Shown piece by piece: positions 23,850 through 35,475 of a stretch of DNA of 64,000 bases. Under the pieces are notes generated by a model. It did no database searches. It was not told the origin of the DNA and saw only the letters and a program-made list of their open reading frames with translations. The translations under genes were made by a program, and so were the position numbers. Origin of the DNA: Amaranthus tricolor (taxonomy: Eukaryota; Streptophyta; Magnoliopsida; Caryophyllales; Amaranthaceae). The stretch spans positions 13,795,773-13,859,772 of the forward strand of contig NC_080059.1 of assembly GCF_026212465.1 (NCBI RefSeq), read 5' to 3'. Position 1 is the first letter of the stretch; each line of letters opens with the position of its first letter.

Positions 23850-26849
23850 AATTTTACATGGATTTTTGATTGTGGGGCAACTGATACAATGACTAATGAC
23901 CCAAGTGATCTCATCTCTCAAACGCATACCCCTTGTCATAAAATCCAGACTGCGAATGGTGATTTTGTTAATGTTACTAAAGCTGGATTGGTTGCTATTT
24001 CCCCTTCTCTACAACTTAATAATTGTCTTTTAATTCCGAAATTAACTCATAAACTTCTGTCTATTAGTCAGTTAACCAAGGAATTACATTGTACTGTTCG
24101 CATGACCTCTACTGGTTGTACTGTGCAGGATGCTCAAACGGGAGCGATCATTGGCGTGGTACTGAGAGAGTAGGATTATACTATGTGGATGAGGCTGGTC
24201 ATAAAGGTCATACATCGCTTGCTCGTCGATCTCCTAATCACCAACTACGAATGTGGCATAGACGTCTTGGACATCCATCAGTGGGTTATTTAAAACGTCT
24301 TTTTCCATCTCTTCATAGTTGTAATAATTCTTTGGACTGTGAATCTTGTGTGTTAGCTAAAAGTCGTAAACATTCCTATTTTCCTAGCTTATCCCAGACT
24401 CATGAACCTTTTATGTTGTTACATTCTGATGTGTGGGGCCCCGCTCCTGGTTTTAACTCTCAGGGTTTCTCATATTTTGTTCTCTTTATTGATGATTGCA
24501 CTTGCATGAGTTGACTTTACTTTTTAAAACACAAATCTGAAGTCTTTGATGTGTTTGTTACCTTCTATAACATGATTGTTACCCAGTTTCACACTCACCC
24601 TCAAATTCTTAGATCAGATAATGGGGGGGAATATGTTAATCTAAACATGAAACAGTTTGCTAATGATCATGGCCTTATACATCAAACTACATGTCCTGAT
24701 ACCCCCCAACAAAATGGTATGGCTGAGTGAAAAAATAGAACCCTTCTTGAGATTACTCGGGCTCTCATGCTTGAATCTCGGGTTCCTGCATCTTATGGGC
24801 CAGAAGCTCTTGCCACCGCCAACTACCTAACCAATCGTCTTCCCACCAAAGCCCTAAACTTCCAAACTCCTTTTAATACTCTTAAAACACATCATGAAGT
24901 CCCATCTTCTCATTCTCTTCTTCCTCGGGTTTTTGGGTGTGTTGTGTATGTTCATCTACCCTTACGGAGTCGTAGCAAACTTGAACCCTGGGCTGTCAAA
25001 TGTGTTTTTTTGGGATATGGTACTACACAAAAGGGATATCGATGTTTTGATCCCATTTCTCACTGGATGTATGTGACTTTAGATTGTGAGTTCTTTGAGG
25101 ATTCCTATTATTTTTCCCCGCTTCGATCTCAGGGGGAGAACCGTAGTGAGGATCTAAGCTGGCTCATAAGTTCTAGTAGGATAGGTCCAAAAGAGCAAGT
25201 ATTCCTCCAAAGAGGTATGATCCAGAATATGAAGCAAAACGATCTCGATATCCCGCAGACAGAAACAATGTTGAATCTTTAGCTCAGATGGCATTAGCCT
25301 TTAACGCATCTCTGTACTCCAATAAGATACCCAGAAATGTGGAAGAAGTGGAAAAAGGCAATGGAGGAGGAAATATTTGCACTTCTCAAGAATGAGACTT
25401 GGGAAAAATGTGAGCTACCCAAAGGGAAAAAGGCAGTAGGCTGCAAATGGGTGTTTACTATCAAATATCATGCAGATGGAACCATTGAGCGTTACAAAGC
25501 TCGGCTTGTAGCAAAGGGATATACTCAAACATACGGTGTAGACTATTCTGAGACTTTCTCACCAGTAGCCAAGATTGATATCATCCGGGTTCTTTTCTCG
25601 ATAGCAGCAAACAAAAATTGGCCCTTACACCAATTTGATGTAAAAAATGCATTCTTACATGGTGAACTAGAAGAAGAAGTGTACATGAAACCTCCTCCAG
25701 GATTCTCAGAAACATATAACTTAAAAGAGGGGTGTAGACTCAAGAAAGCTCTATATGGTCTCAAACAATCTCCTCGTGCATGGTTTGGGAAGTTTACATC
25801 TGCTATGAAAAAGTTTGGGTACACACAAAGTAATTCACATCACACATTGTTCCTTAAGAAAAGAAAAGATCGGATTACATGTCTAATCATCTATGTGGAT
25901 GATATGGTGATCACAAATGATGATACAGATGAGATACATACATTGAAAAAAAGATTGTCAGGAGAATTTAATATGAAAGACTTGGAAAATCTAAAATACT
26001 TTCTTGGCATTGAAGTTTTACGATCAAAAAGGGGAATTTTCATTAGCTAAAGAAAATACATCCTAGATCTCTTGGCAGAAACCGACATGCTTGATTGTAA
26101 ACCTGCAGATACACCCATTACAACAAACCATGGGTTACAGATAATTGAAGGAGAAAAGTCTACAGATCATGACCGTTATAGGAGATTGGTAGGAAAACTC
26201 ATTTATCTCTCACATACTGGGCCGGATATCGCATATGCAGTAGGTGTAGTCAGCAGATTTATGCACAAACCACAAATCCATAATATGACTGTTGTTATGC
26301 GAATACTGAGATATCTGAAGAAAACCAACAGCAAGGGGCTTCTGTTTCGAAAGAATGATAATTTGGATCTCCTAGCTTATATAGATGCAGATTGGGCTGG
26401 TGATAGAGACGATAGAAAATCAACTTCAGGATACTTTACCCTAATTGGAGGAAATCTAGTCACTTGAAAGAGCAAGAAACAAAAGGTAGTAGCACTGTCT
26501 AGTGCAGAAGCAGAGTTCCGGGGAATCGCAAAAGGTATCACTGAAATTCTATGGATCAGGAGATTTCTTGGGGAATTAACCTTTCCACAGAAAAAGACCA
26601 TGTAAAATGTTCTATGATAATCAAGCAGCCATCAGCATCTCCGGTAATCCCGTACAACATGATCGAACAAAGCACGTGGAAATTGATCGACACTTCATCA
26701 AAGAAAAACTTGAGAAAGGTGTTATCGATCCCCAGTTCGTTCGGTCTAAAGCACAACTTGCAGATATTCTCACCAAAGCTGTTTCTACAGAGACATTCAA
26801 CAGCACCATATGCAACCTAGGTCTCGCTGAATCCTACGACCTAACTTGA
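23850..26849 (+). pseudogene. Copia pol: protease, integrase, RT, RNase H
   Basis: Protease around 23860-24170 (WIFDCGATDTM in place of the usual DSGA, and LTHKLLSISQL). GAG-pre-integrase around 24240-24370 (MWHRRLGHPSVGYL, CESCVLAKSRKH). Integrase catalytic Asp in LHSDVWGP, Asp in RSDNGGEY, Glu in the NGMAE block, then FLGYG. RT around 25340-26050 with QFDVKNAFLHG, ALYGLKQSPRAW and the YVDDM active site. RNase H around 26360-26850 with DADWAGD, KSTSGY and ADILTKA. In-frame stops near 24513, 24728, 26048 and 26465, plus frameshifts near 24170 and 26600, inactivate it. Confidence 0.93.
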
Positions 26850-26856
26850 GGGGGAG
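26846..26856 (+). other. Copia polypurine tract
   Basis: TTGAGGGGGAG directly before the 3' LTR; primes plus-strand synthesis. Confidence 0.85.
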
Positions 26857-27062
26857 TGTAGGAAATTAATAGGAAATCAAATAAAATCAGAAATATTCAT
26901 TAGAAATCAGTATATTGTATTTTAGGTATTGTTTTATTCAGTCCTTATTTCCTTCCTAAATTAAATGATAAATGTAATTATATATGTCTGTAAATACTCA
27001 GAAGAAGATGTGATGAATAGAGGCTTTTTTTAGAATCAAAAACGCTTCCGTACTAATTCACA
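26857..27062 (+). repeat. Copia 3' LTR
   Basis: 206 bp, aligned to the 5' LTR without gaps and with about 8 substitutions. Followed by the target duplication CATTC. Confidence 0.95.
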
Positions 27063-27067
27063 CATTC

Positions 27068-28222
27068 AAGTAGGAATTGAAATAATCTTAGTAGCATAAA
27101 TTAAAAAAAGAGAGAAATTTATATATAAAAAAAAGACTTTATTGAATAAGAAATTGATATAAGTGTGAATCTTTAAGAAATTGAAAAAAGACTCGATCTT
27201 TGAGAAGTTGGAATGAAATTAACATGAAAATGTAGGTGGGGGTTATAGGTAAGTAGTACTCTTTATGTTTTTTTAAAAAATTAATACTAGTATTCTTTAG
27301 TTTTTAAAAAAAGATAAATACACTTTTCTGTTCCTTTATCACTTTTTACTGACAAAGTCACATCCCATTTTACTCTATCAGATGTAAGCTGTCGAACTCC
27401 TCTCTCTTTCACTTTCTCTCTTTCAACTCAATTCTTATCATCTTTTTATTTTCATTTCATACCGACATTCGCGTGCAACTGCCACCACTGACCACTTCCT
27501 CCACCAGTACTCGTCGCCACTCGACACCATATTGTTCTGTCTGACGCAGCAGCAGCGCCTCCGGCCACCCTCCACGGACTGCGGTTCGTCATCGTCCATC
27601 ATTCTTTAATTTTTTAAGTTTCTTTTGATCTCTTTATTCAATTAATTTGGGATTTCATAAATTAAAAAGTAAAATCTTTAATTCTTTTTATTTTTGTTCT
27701 TTTAATGATTATTTTAGCCAACTAGTATTGGAAAATTATCAAACCATGAAAACTATGATGTGTAAATGTAGAGTATTTAAGTGAACGGTGGTTGCGGATT
27801 TCAACTGTTAGGGATGATGAAATAGAGAGATTAAACATACTTTAAAAGGATTTCAACTGCCTGTGAGGTTGCATGATGCCGGTAAGTGGCAGAGTGGGGT
27901 TTGGGGCTGTGGTGGGGCCGCCATTAACGGATGGGTGAGAAAGCTAGTTTCTTTTGTTTGGTAAAGGTGTTGTGAAGAAGATGATACAAGTTGAATAAGA
28001 TGATACATTATTGATAAAGATAATGTTAGTGAAGAAGATGATACAGAGGAGGTTAGAATCCGAGGATTTTTTTTTTCAAACATTTTACCTGCTATGGCAG
28101 GTTAGGAGTGATGCTATTGGCAAACATCCCTTAAAGTTGGAATTATTGCTGAATATTAATTGATAGGTAAAATTATTATAGTAAACTCGTTGAAAGGTTG
28201 AATTAGTCTGGATTATTTTAAA
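27068..28222. other. Intergenic, with a GC-rich leader-like island
   Basis: Mostly A/T-rich. At about 27380-27600 a CT-rich run passes into a GC-richer stretch with CAGCAGCAG and CGCCTCCGG, like a 5' leader and first exon of some gene or captured fragment, but no ATG-led exon chain follows. At 27853-28083 a minus-strand Ser-rich ORF is open, probably by chance. Confidence 0.35.
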
Positions 28223-28506
28223 TATATATTGTATATATACAGGACAGAACTTTGGGTGTTTTTATCTTTTATTGTTATTCTCTTAATTTACAATTTTTAT
28301 TGTTTTTGGCCTTAGCTTTTGATGTGGATTTTTATTTTAATCGCAAGCGCACGAGAGAAAAGAGTATATATTGTATATATACAGGACAAAACTTTGGGTG
28401 CTTTTATCTTTTATCGTTATTCTCTTAATTTACAATTTTTATTAGTTTTGGCCTTAGCTTTTGAGGTGGATTTTTATTTTAATCGCAAGCGCACGAGAGA
28501 AAAGAG
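28223..28506 (+). repeat. 142 bp tandem duplication, 2 copies
   Basis: 28223-28364 and 28365-28506 are nearly identical and directly adjacent. Both end CGCACGAGAGAAAAGAG; they differ by a handful of substitutions. The unit carries no ORF of note. Confidence 0.95.
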
Positions 28507-28697
28507 GGTAGAATTGTGGTTAGTACGTAAGTTGATTAACTTTTTAGGTGTTTGTTTGTGTAACAATGTGTATGCCTTGAACAAATATAGTGATACCATT
28601 TTTGTAGTGTTTTTCTTGTTTTTATTATTGTCCTAAGTGCATTGAACATGGTATGTATTCTTAGAGTTAGGTCATTTGAAATTTATTCAATAATCAC

Positions 28698-29020
28698 ACA
28701 TGGGTAAGGGAAAGATCCCGATGAACATTGAGGAAGAAGGAAGTGTTTTGGAGATTAGGAGAGAGTAGTTGAAAGAGAAAACCTGAGAATGGTCCAAATT
28801 GTACTTTGATCTTGAACCAATTGAGCACCTAAACATGAAGTAGATTCTGAATTAGAGTAAGAAGAAAAGGATCCTGAGGAGGAACCAGAGGAGGAGTCTG
28901 AGTTAGGATATGAGGCTTACGTAGAAATGAAGGACGATGAAAGCGAATTTGGTTAGTGACGATGAAAGCGAACTTGGATAGTTCTCAACTTGAGTTTATG
29001 GAAGATTCAGATGAGACACA
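28698..29020 (+). pseudogene. Decayed acidic ORF, unrecognised
   Basis: Begins ATGGGTAAGGGAAAG and reads MGKGKIPMNIEEEGSVLEIRR before the first stop. After stops and shifts it gives a Glu/Asp-rich stretch (PEEEPEEESELGYEAYVEMKDDESEFG split over frames). The composition resembles the acidic linkers of transposon accessory proteins, but I do not recognise the family. 29020-29465 holds further text with no clear coding. Confidence 0.25.
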
Positions 29021-29463
29021 CCTTTAGTGATGACGCTTCACCTTTCTTTTGTTTTTTTCATATAAATGTTATTGTGTAGAAACTTTTCTTTCTTTCTTTT
29101 GAAATTCTCTATATTACAGATGAGTTGGAGAGCTACCTACAAACTACTTTTGATGATAGGAATTTTTAGGCAAAACTAAACAATCATGCCACAGGCACAA
29201 TCATAAGGAGATCAAGTGGTAAGAGTAACCCATATAAAACAACAAGGGACTTACCAACAGCCATAAGTTAAGTGAGAGCCCCTAGAACAAAAACAAAAGA
29301 GCAGAGAGCATCAACCACTAGCAATTGTATCGCCCATAGCAAGCCACCAATCTAAAATAGCAAGGGTGAACCTTCGCTTTTGGAGAATTGGTTTAGGGAG
29401 TTCGACAAACTAATCAGTGTAGTCCAATGTGATGATGTAATACCTCATAATAATACATCGTTA

Positions 29464-29465
<2 letters not shown>

Positions 29466-29514
<49 letters not shown>
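29466..29514. repeat. (TA)n tract, left of MITE
   Basis: About 24 TA dinucleotides directly abutting the element at 29515. Confidence 0.95.
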
Positions 29515-29518
<4 letters not shown>

Positions 29519-29775
29519 CGCGTTCAGGTGCAAACCACGGTTCTATGCGAACCATGAGAACCAAAAAATGTGTTACCTTTTTACAGAAAACGTGCTACTT
29601 TTGCATAAAAATTGTGTTACTTTTGTTTTTAAAAAAATTTGGTACTTTTTACCAAAAAACAGTAATTGTCAGAAAAAAAAATACAAATCCAAAGTAACAC
29701 GTTTTTCATAAAAAAGTAACGCCTTTTTATGATTCTCACGGTTCTCATATAATAATGGTTTTCACTTGAACTTCT

Positions 29776-29778
<3 letters not shown>
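29515..29778. mobile_element. TA-nested MITE, 264 bp
   Basis: The ends are imperfect inverted repeats about 60 bp long: left GGGTCGCGTTCAGGTG, right (read inverted) GGGAGAAGTTCAAGTG. Similarity continues through CGAACCATGAGAACC / GAGAACCGTGAGAATC. It sits inside a TA microsatellite, as Micron-type plant MITEs do. No coding. Confidence 0.75.

Positions 29779-29848
<70 letters not shown>
29779..29848. repeat. (TA)n tract, right of MITE
   Basis: About 35 TA dinucleotides between two small elements. Confidence 0.95.
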
Positions 29849-29853
<5 letters not shown>

Positions 29854-30112
29854 CCATTGAGAAAGGGTTGAAAATGAAAAGAGTAAGAAGGACTCTACAC
29901 CCTTGATTTCACTAAAATAAAAATAATCTATGGTCACGATTGAGCCAAAAACTCATAATTGTAAGAGTAACTATGTTACACAGAAAGGTAACAATGAAAT
30001 AATTTTTTAAATGTTTTTAATTTATAAAATAGTATCTTTTTTTTGCATATATAGTAACCAAACAAAATCAAACAAAAATCTTTCTCACCCTTATTAAGAT
30101 CCTGCATATATA
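29849..30112. mobile_element. Small element with MULE-like end
   Basis: Begins TGATCCATTGAGAAAGGGTTG, a diverged version of the end at 30113 (GGATCCATTGAGAAGGGG), and finishes before a short ATATATATA at 30104-30112. Near its right side the inverse CTTTCTCACCC appears. Probably a short non-autonomous relative of the MULE next to it; the ends are not proven. Confidence 0.45.
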
Positions 30113-30434
30113 TAGGGGAAGGATCCATTGAGAAGGGGTCTCAAAATGAGAAGGGTGAGAAACATTTATAGCCATTGATCTTATTAAGATCTAAGGGATA
30201 AAAATAAAGAACACTAAATTAGTAAAGGCTAATTGAACCAGTGAAAAAAAAACTTTAACTGGTCCATTTTTTTCTCTCTCTATTCAAAGTCACTCGGTTT
30301 CAAGTCTCCCGCCCCCTCTCTTCGCTCTTCACTTCGTTTCAAAATCGTTGTTCTGTTTTTGGTTGTAATCTTCATCTAACTCAGTTTCAGATTTTTATTG
30401 TCGTTGTTCTGTTCTTGATTATGATTTTTTTTAA

Positions 30435-30700
30435 TTTGAATCTTCTTCACTTGAATTAAGGTATGCTAATTGAAGATTTACATTTTAGGGATTATGTATC
30501 TTCAAAACTCAGATTTTCATTTTCGTTTTCTTTGTTGATTTTGATTTACAGACTCAGATATTGATTTGAATCTTCTTCTTCCCTTGAATTAAGGTATGCT
30601 AATTGAAGATTTACATTTTAAGATTTATGTATCTTCAAAACTCAGAGTCAGATATTCATTTTCATTTTCTTTGTTGATTTTGATTTACAGACTCAGATTG
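30435..30700 (+). repeat. ~130 bp tandem duplication in MULE leader
   Basis: Two copies, about 30435-30564 and 30565-30700. Each runs TTTGAATCTTCTTC, GAATTAAGGTATGCTAATTG, then TTTGATTTACAGACTCAG. The second carries a few extra bases. Each unit contains a possible acceptor (TTACAG) and donor (GGTATG), so leader splicing could vary. Confidence 0.85.
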
Positions 30701-30722
30701 AGATTTACAAAAAGTGCTTAAA

Positions 30723-33330
30723 ATGAAAGATTCACCAAAAACTTTCAACAATGAAAAAGAATTGTCAGAAGGTAATGTTATTATGTTCTTCAAAAAAAAA
30801 TACTAAGTTATGAGTTATGATTAAAGGTTACTATGATTGTGCATATTTACTATCTTTTTTTGTAATTTTGAAAAGTTTTTGTTGCAAAAGTTAATGCTAC
30901 TATGTTCTTAGACAAAGATACTATGTTATGATTAATGGTTACTATGACTATGTATAGTTACTGTCTTCTTTTTTTAATTTTGGAAAATCTTTGTTGCAAA
31001 AGTAAATGCTACTATGTTCTTGGAAAAAGATACTATGTTGTGATTAAAAGTTACTATGACTATGTATAGTTACTGTCTTCTTTTTTAAAATTTGAAAACT
31101 CTTTGTTGCAACAGTAAATGCTACTATGTTCTTAGAAAAAGATACTATGTTATGATTAAAGGTTACTATGACTATATATAGTTACTGTCTTCTTTTTTTA
31201 ATTTTAGAAAAACTTTGTTGCAAAAGTGAATGCTACTATGTTTTTAGAAAAAAATACTATGTTATGATTAAACGTTACTATGACTATATATAGTTACTGT
31301 CTTCTTTTTTTAATTTTGAAAAAACTTTGTTGCAAAAATTAAATGCTACTATGTTTTTAGAAAAAGATACTATCTTGTGATTAAAAGTTACTATGACTAT
31401 GTATAGATACTGTCTTCTTTTTTTAATTTTGGAAAAACTTTGTTGCAAAAGTGAATGCTACTATGTTCTTAGAAAAAGATACTATGTTATGATTAAAGGT
31501 TACTATGACTATATATAGTTACTGTCTTTTTTTTCAATTTTGGAAAAACTTTGTTTTAAAAAGTAAATGCTACTAAGTGTTTAGAAAATGATACTATCTT
31601 ATGATTAAAAGTTACTATGACTATGTATAGTTACTGTCTTCTTTTTTTAATTTGGAAAAACTTTATTGCAAAAGTGAATGCTATTATGTTCTTAGAAAAA
31701 GATACTATGTTATGATTAATGGTTACTATGGCTATATATAGTTATTGTCTTCTATTTTTAATTTTGGAAAATCTTTGTTGCAAAAGTAAATGCTACTATG
31801 TTCTTGGAAAAAGATACTATGTTATGATTAATGGTTAGTATGACTATGTATAGCTACTGTCTTCTTTTTTTAATTTTGGAAAAACTTTGGATTGTTATAC
31901 AGGGACTCAAACTCCAAGAACTATAACACAAGTTACCCCAAATGGTTCTATACTGTGGATTCCTCATTGTGAGTTTGATAAAAAGCCATTTGTTGGTATG
32001 ACTTTTGAAAACTTAGAGAAAGCCTTAGATTTTTATGGTAAATATGCTGAAATTTGCGGTTTTGATATACGTTCATCTACTAGCTACAAAAAAATGGTAT
32101 TGTTGTTTTAAAATATTTTGTTTGTAGTAGGGAGGGTATCATAAAACCTAAACCTAAGAAAAGTGTAGATGTTGTTGCACGTTATAAGAGATCAACCAAA
32201 AGAATTGGTTGTAAAGCTAGATTGATTTTGAAATATGACATAGTGAAGAAAACATACCATGTTTTAAAATTCGAAGAGGCGCACAATCATTGTCTAGTTA
32301 GCCCTACATCGCCTCAATATTTATTGGGTAATAGGAAAATGACTTTGTTACACAAAAATTTCATATCTAAAAATGCACGGGTTAATATAGAACCTGTTAA
32401 ATCCTTTAGATTGTTTAAGGAAAATGTTGGGGGTTATGAGAATGTGGGAGTGACAATGCAAGATTTTAAGAATTTCCATAGGGATTTGAAAACATATATT
32501 AAAGGAGATGATGGGAAGATGTTGATCGAGAATTTTATCAGAAAAAAAGATATTTACACGGGGTTTTATTTTGATTATGCTTTAGATGAGGAGGACAACA
32601 TTTCACGTTTATTTTGGGCCGATGCGATAAGTAGAAAGAATTATTGCTTATTTGGAAAAATTGTTACTTTTGATTGTACTTATAACACCAATAAGTATAG
32701 CATGATTTTAGCCCCTTTTACTGGTATAGATCATCATAAGTCTTGTATAACATTTGGTATAGGTTTATTAGCTAAGGAAGATAGTGAATCTTTTGAGTGG
32801 TTATTTAGGACTTTTTTTACATTGTATGGGAGAGTATATGCCAACATATTTGATAACTGATCAAGACCCTGCAAAAAAAATTGCGATTAAAAATGTATTT
32901 TCAAACACAATACACAAACTTTGCATGTGGCACATCATGAGTAAAGTTACTGATAAAGTTGGGCCGGAATTGAACAAAAATGAGGATTTTTTGAAAGAAT
33001 TAAATGGGTGTGTGTGGAATATTGATCAAGAAGAAAATGAATTTGAGGAAAAATGGGAGGGAATTATGACCAAATATAATCTTCAAACAGATAAATGGTT
33101 TATTAGTATATTTAGTATACGAGATCAATGGATACTCGCATATTTTAGGGATATCCCATTGGGGGGATTTTGAGAACTACATCCTGATCGGAAAGTGTTA
33201 ATAGTTTCTTCAACCATTTTTCAAACCCTCATATGACACTTGTTGAATTTTATGAGTTATGAAAGTGCAATGGATGCACAGAGGTACAAACAAGATAAGC
33301 TCAATGCACAGAGGTATAAAAGAATAAAAT
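30723..33330 (+). pseudogene. FAR1/MULE transposase, left arm
   Basis: A short exon 1 (30723-30771, MKDSPKTFNNEKELSEG) joins in frame through GT-AG to exon 2 at 31903. Exon 2 holds a FAR1 DNA-binding region (ALDFYGKYAEICGF; CKARLILKYD; EEAHNHCLV), then the MULE transposase core: VTFDCTYNTNKY with the first catalytic Asp, the LITDQDP block with the second, and LCMWHIMSKV. It ends in TTSRSESVNSFF and ESAMDAQRYKQ, typical FAR1-family C-terminal motifs. Lesions here: one A missing from an A-run near 32089 and an extra T near 32813, both relative to the right arm. The coding text stops at about 33330, where it meets the 3' end of the convergent gene. Confidence 0.88.
30772..31902 (+). repeat. ~112 bp minisatellite forming transposase intron 1
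   Basis: About ten units spaced 110-122 bp apart. Each has ATGCTACTATGTTCTTAG, then GTTACTATGACTAT, then CTGTCTTCTTTTTTTAATTT, then TTTGTTGCAAAAG. The array starts at the donor GGTAATG and ends just before the acceptor TTATACAG, so it makes up essentially the whole intron. Confidence 0.88.
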
Positions 33331-33384
33331 AAATATAATAAAAAACAAAAATCATGAAAAAGAAAAACAAAAAAAAAGACTCAC

Positions 33385-35475
33385 CTATTGTCGAAACATT
33401 TATCAAAAACAAAACAATAGTCGACTGATTCTTGAAGCAACGAACCAAGACTTCTCATGTATTTTTTGTTTGATTTCATTAGATGTAAAACATACGTAAA
33501 TTTATCATTCACACCTCTAAAAGGAATGAAACACTTTGCCCTGTGTGTATCAATACATTCTCAAAACCATGGCTTTCAAAAACAATGACATTATTTGCCA
33601 CATCATTAACAACTTGATCCAATTCAACATCAAGTACATCATCTTCAAATACCTCATCCAAAACAACATCCCCCAGTACATCAGCCACAAAATCAGCACC
33701 CTCATTCACTTGTACATTACCCTCGTCGACAACAATACCCTCATTCACCATCCTTGGAATAGAGGTGACCCATTTAACCGTGTCAACAATCTCATCAATT
33801 GTATTCAGCACGGTAGGATTCATAAAAAAAACTTTGGGTTTGTGAAAAAGGTGTAGATGAGGTTGAAGGAACATCAGGTAGAGGGACAGGAGGAGAAGAC
33901 AGTGAACGTTTTTGTTCTAACAACAATTTAATTTTCTCCATGTAAACTCAGACACAACTTGAGTGTCCCTCCTCATGAGCATAAGCAACTCATATATTTC
34001 CTACAAAAAGAAGTCAATATAAGTTAAAATGTTGTTCAAAAGAAAGTAACTATGACATTATATAAAAAATATAATGTAGAAGGCAACATAAATAAGTAAG
34101 ATTATACTTACATCCACAGCTAATCGGTGTATATCAGAATTTCGCATTGCATTCAAAGGCAACTGAAACTCAATTTTCTCATCGTTTTGCACTGGTTGAT
34201 CTCTGAAGGGTTCTTCATTTAGACTTGGATGTCCAATATCAATGTGGTTCACCTTTACCCCACAGCTTGACCACTCTCAAAAACCATCGACTCACTCATA
34301 GGATATGTACTCAAAATTATACCATTTCCAAAATGATTAGCAGATATTTCCTCCTTAATTCTTTTGGATACATCTTTATCGGTCCAGTGAGAGATAAGAG
34401 GTAAAGAGGATGGCATGGAGATATTCTTAAACTTCAAACGATGGAAATAAATAATTTCTAGCAAAACAATGCATCCAGAAAAGAATTGCAACTTTCCTTT
34501 TCCGATATCTAACTACAGAATCACAATACTGATCAAGAACATACTTACACCAATTAAATGTACTAATCTTATTCGGATCTACTATAGACTTTACAATCTT
34601 AAGATCAATCGTTCTGTTTTGGGTAGGGGCTAAAAAAGAAGAAATAGCATGTAAAACAAATTGCTTGAACTCATCCCCACCATCAGTCATCTTAGGGATC
34701 ATACGTTCAATCAATTCTAAAGGAATTGCCGCATTCGTATCTTCAAAACCAAAATAAGATCTGAATTGTTGTTTAAAAGGAAAATCAGGATTATTTTTGT
34801 TGGCACACCTTGAAACTACTTTTACATTTTTGTTTGGGTTCAATGGTAGACAAAACACATCATATACATCGTGTTCAGAAATTGGAAAGCACTTCAACGA
34901 GTCTATGGAAAACATACAACTACCAGGATCAAAACTATCTACAAACCAACCAAGCATTCTAGTTGGATTTCTACATAACTTCAAACTGAGAAGGCCCCTA
35001 AAACCAATTTCTCTCACTGAATTTTTTTGTTTTTTAGTGAACCCCTTCATCAATTTGATCAACTGAGAAGGTCTACTTTTTTTTTGAAATGTAGATCTCA
35101 ACCTGTCAACAACAAGAAAAATATACAATGTTCTTAGTAAAAGATACTATATTATCAATAAAGGATACTATGACTATGAATAATTACTGTCTTCTCTATA
35201 AAGTTAATCATACAGAATTACTAAATAACAGCCTCAACGTCAAAACAATTAACTAATATAAGCAAAAAAGACTAAAATTACAATGTTGGAATTCAACATA
35301 CTAGTGGATAAATTTACCTTACAGACCTTTGTTGTACATTGTCACTTTCCTCACCTCTCCTCTTTCTTGTGTTGGAATTCAAATGTAAAATAGAGGTGGA
35401 GAGAATATCAACTGGAATACTGCAACCTCGTTGATGACCTGACATCGAAGTTGATCCACCTCTTGTTTTTGCCAT
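33385..35475 (-). pseudogene. Second MULE gene, plant-mobile-domain/Ulp1-like N-terminus, left
   Basis: Exon 1 is 35475-35318 (starts MAKTRGGSTSM; 158 nt); exon 2 starts at 35102 in frame. Exon 2 reads VREIGFRGLLSLKL, WFVDSFDPGSCMFSI, FPISEHDVYDVFCLPLN, then MIPKMTDGGDEFKQFVLHA and WCKYVLDQYCDSVV. This layout is seen in plant transposon proteins that combine a mobile-domain-like region with a C-terminal Ulp1 protease. Here no Ulp1 catalytic part is present; the gene ends at a donor (33385) and runs into the transposase. Frameshifts near 34450-34490 and 34252, and at least one near 33940, break it; a Val/Asp-rich acidic linker follows. All these breaks are also in the right arm. The family assignment rests on motif memory. 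Confidence 0.65.

Larger units (their letters stand above)
22306..27062 (+). mobile_element. Full-length Ty1/Copia retrotransposon, inactivated
   Basis: 4,757 bp with two 206 bp LTRs, TG...CA ends, and a perfect 5 bp target duplication CATTC (22301-22305 and 27063-27067). The order is LTR, PBS, gag, protease, integrase, RT, RNase H, PPT, LTR. Integrase before RT makes it Copia. The two LTRs differ at about 8 of 206 sites, nearly all transitions, so the insertion is fairly recent but not new. Several stops and frameshifts mean it can no longer encode its proteins. Confidence 0.95.

Noticed and set aside
25543..25824. Minus-strand ORFs opposite Copia RT and RNase H
   Set aside because: Antisense shadows of conserved Copia coding sequence.
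29629..29937. ORFs with Ile-Tyr runs at 29380-29697 and 29629-29937
   Set aside because: The runs are translated TA microsatellites; no protein features outside them.
30772..31902. Minisatellite as a centromeric or satellite block
   Set aside because: Only about ten units, confined between a splice donor and acceptor of one transposase gene.
33257..33448. 63 aa hydrophobic ORF, with its twin at 37547-37738
   Set aside because: It overlaps the second gene's last exon and its T-rich intron start; the Phe run is translated poly-T. Identity between the twins reflects the palindrome, not selection.
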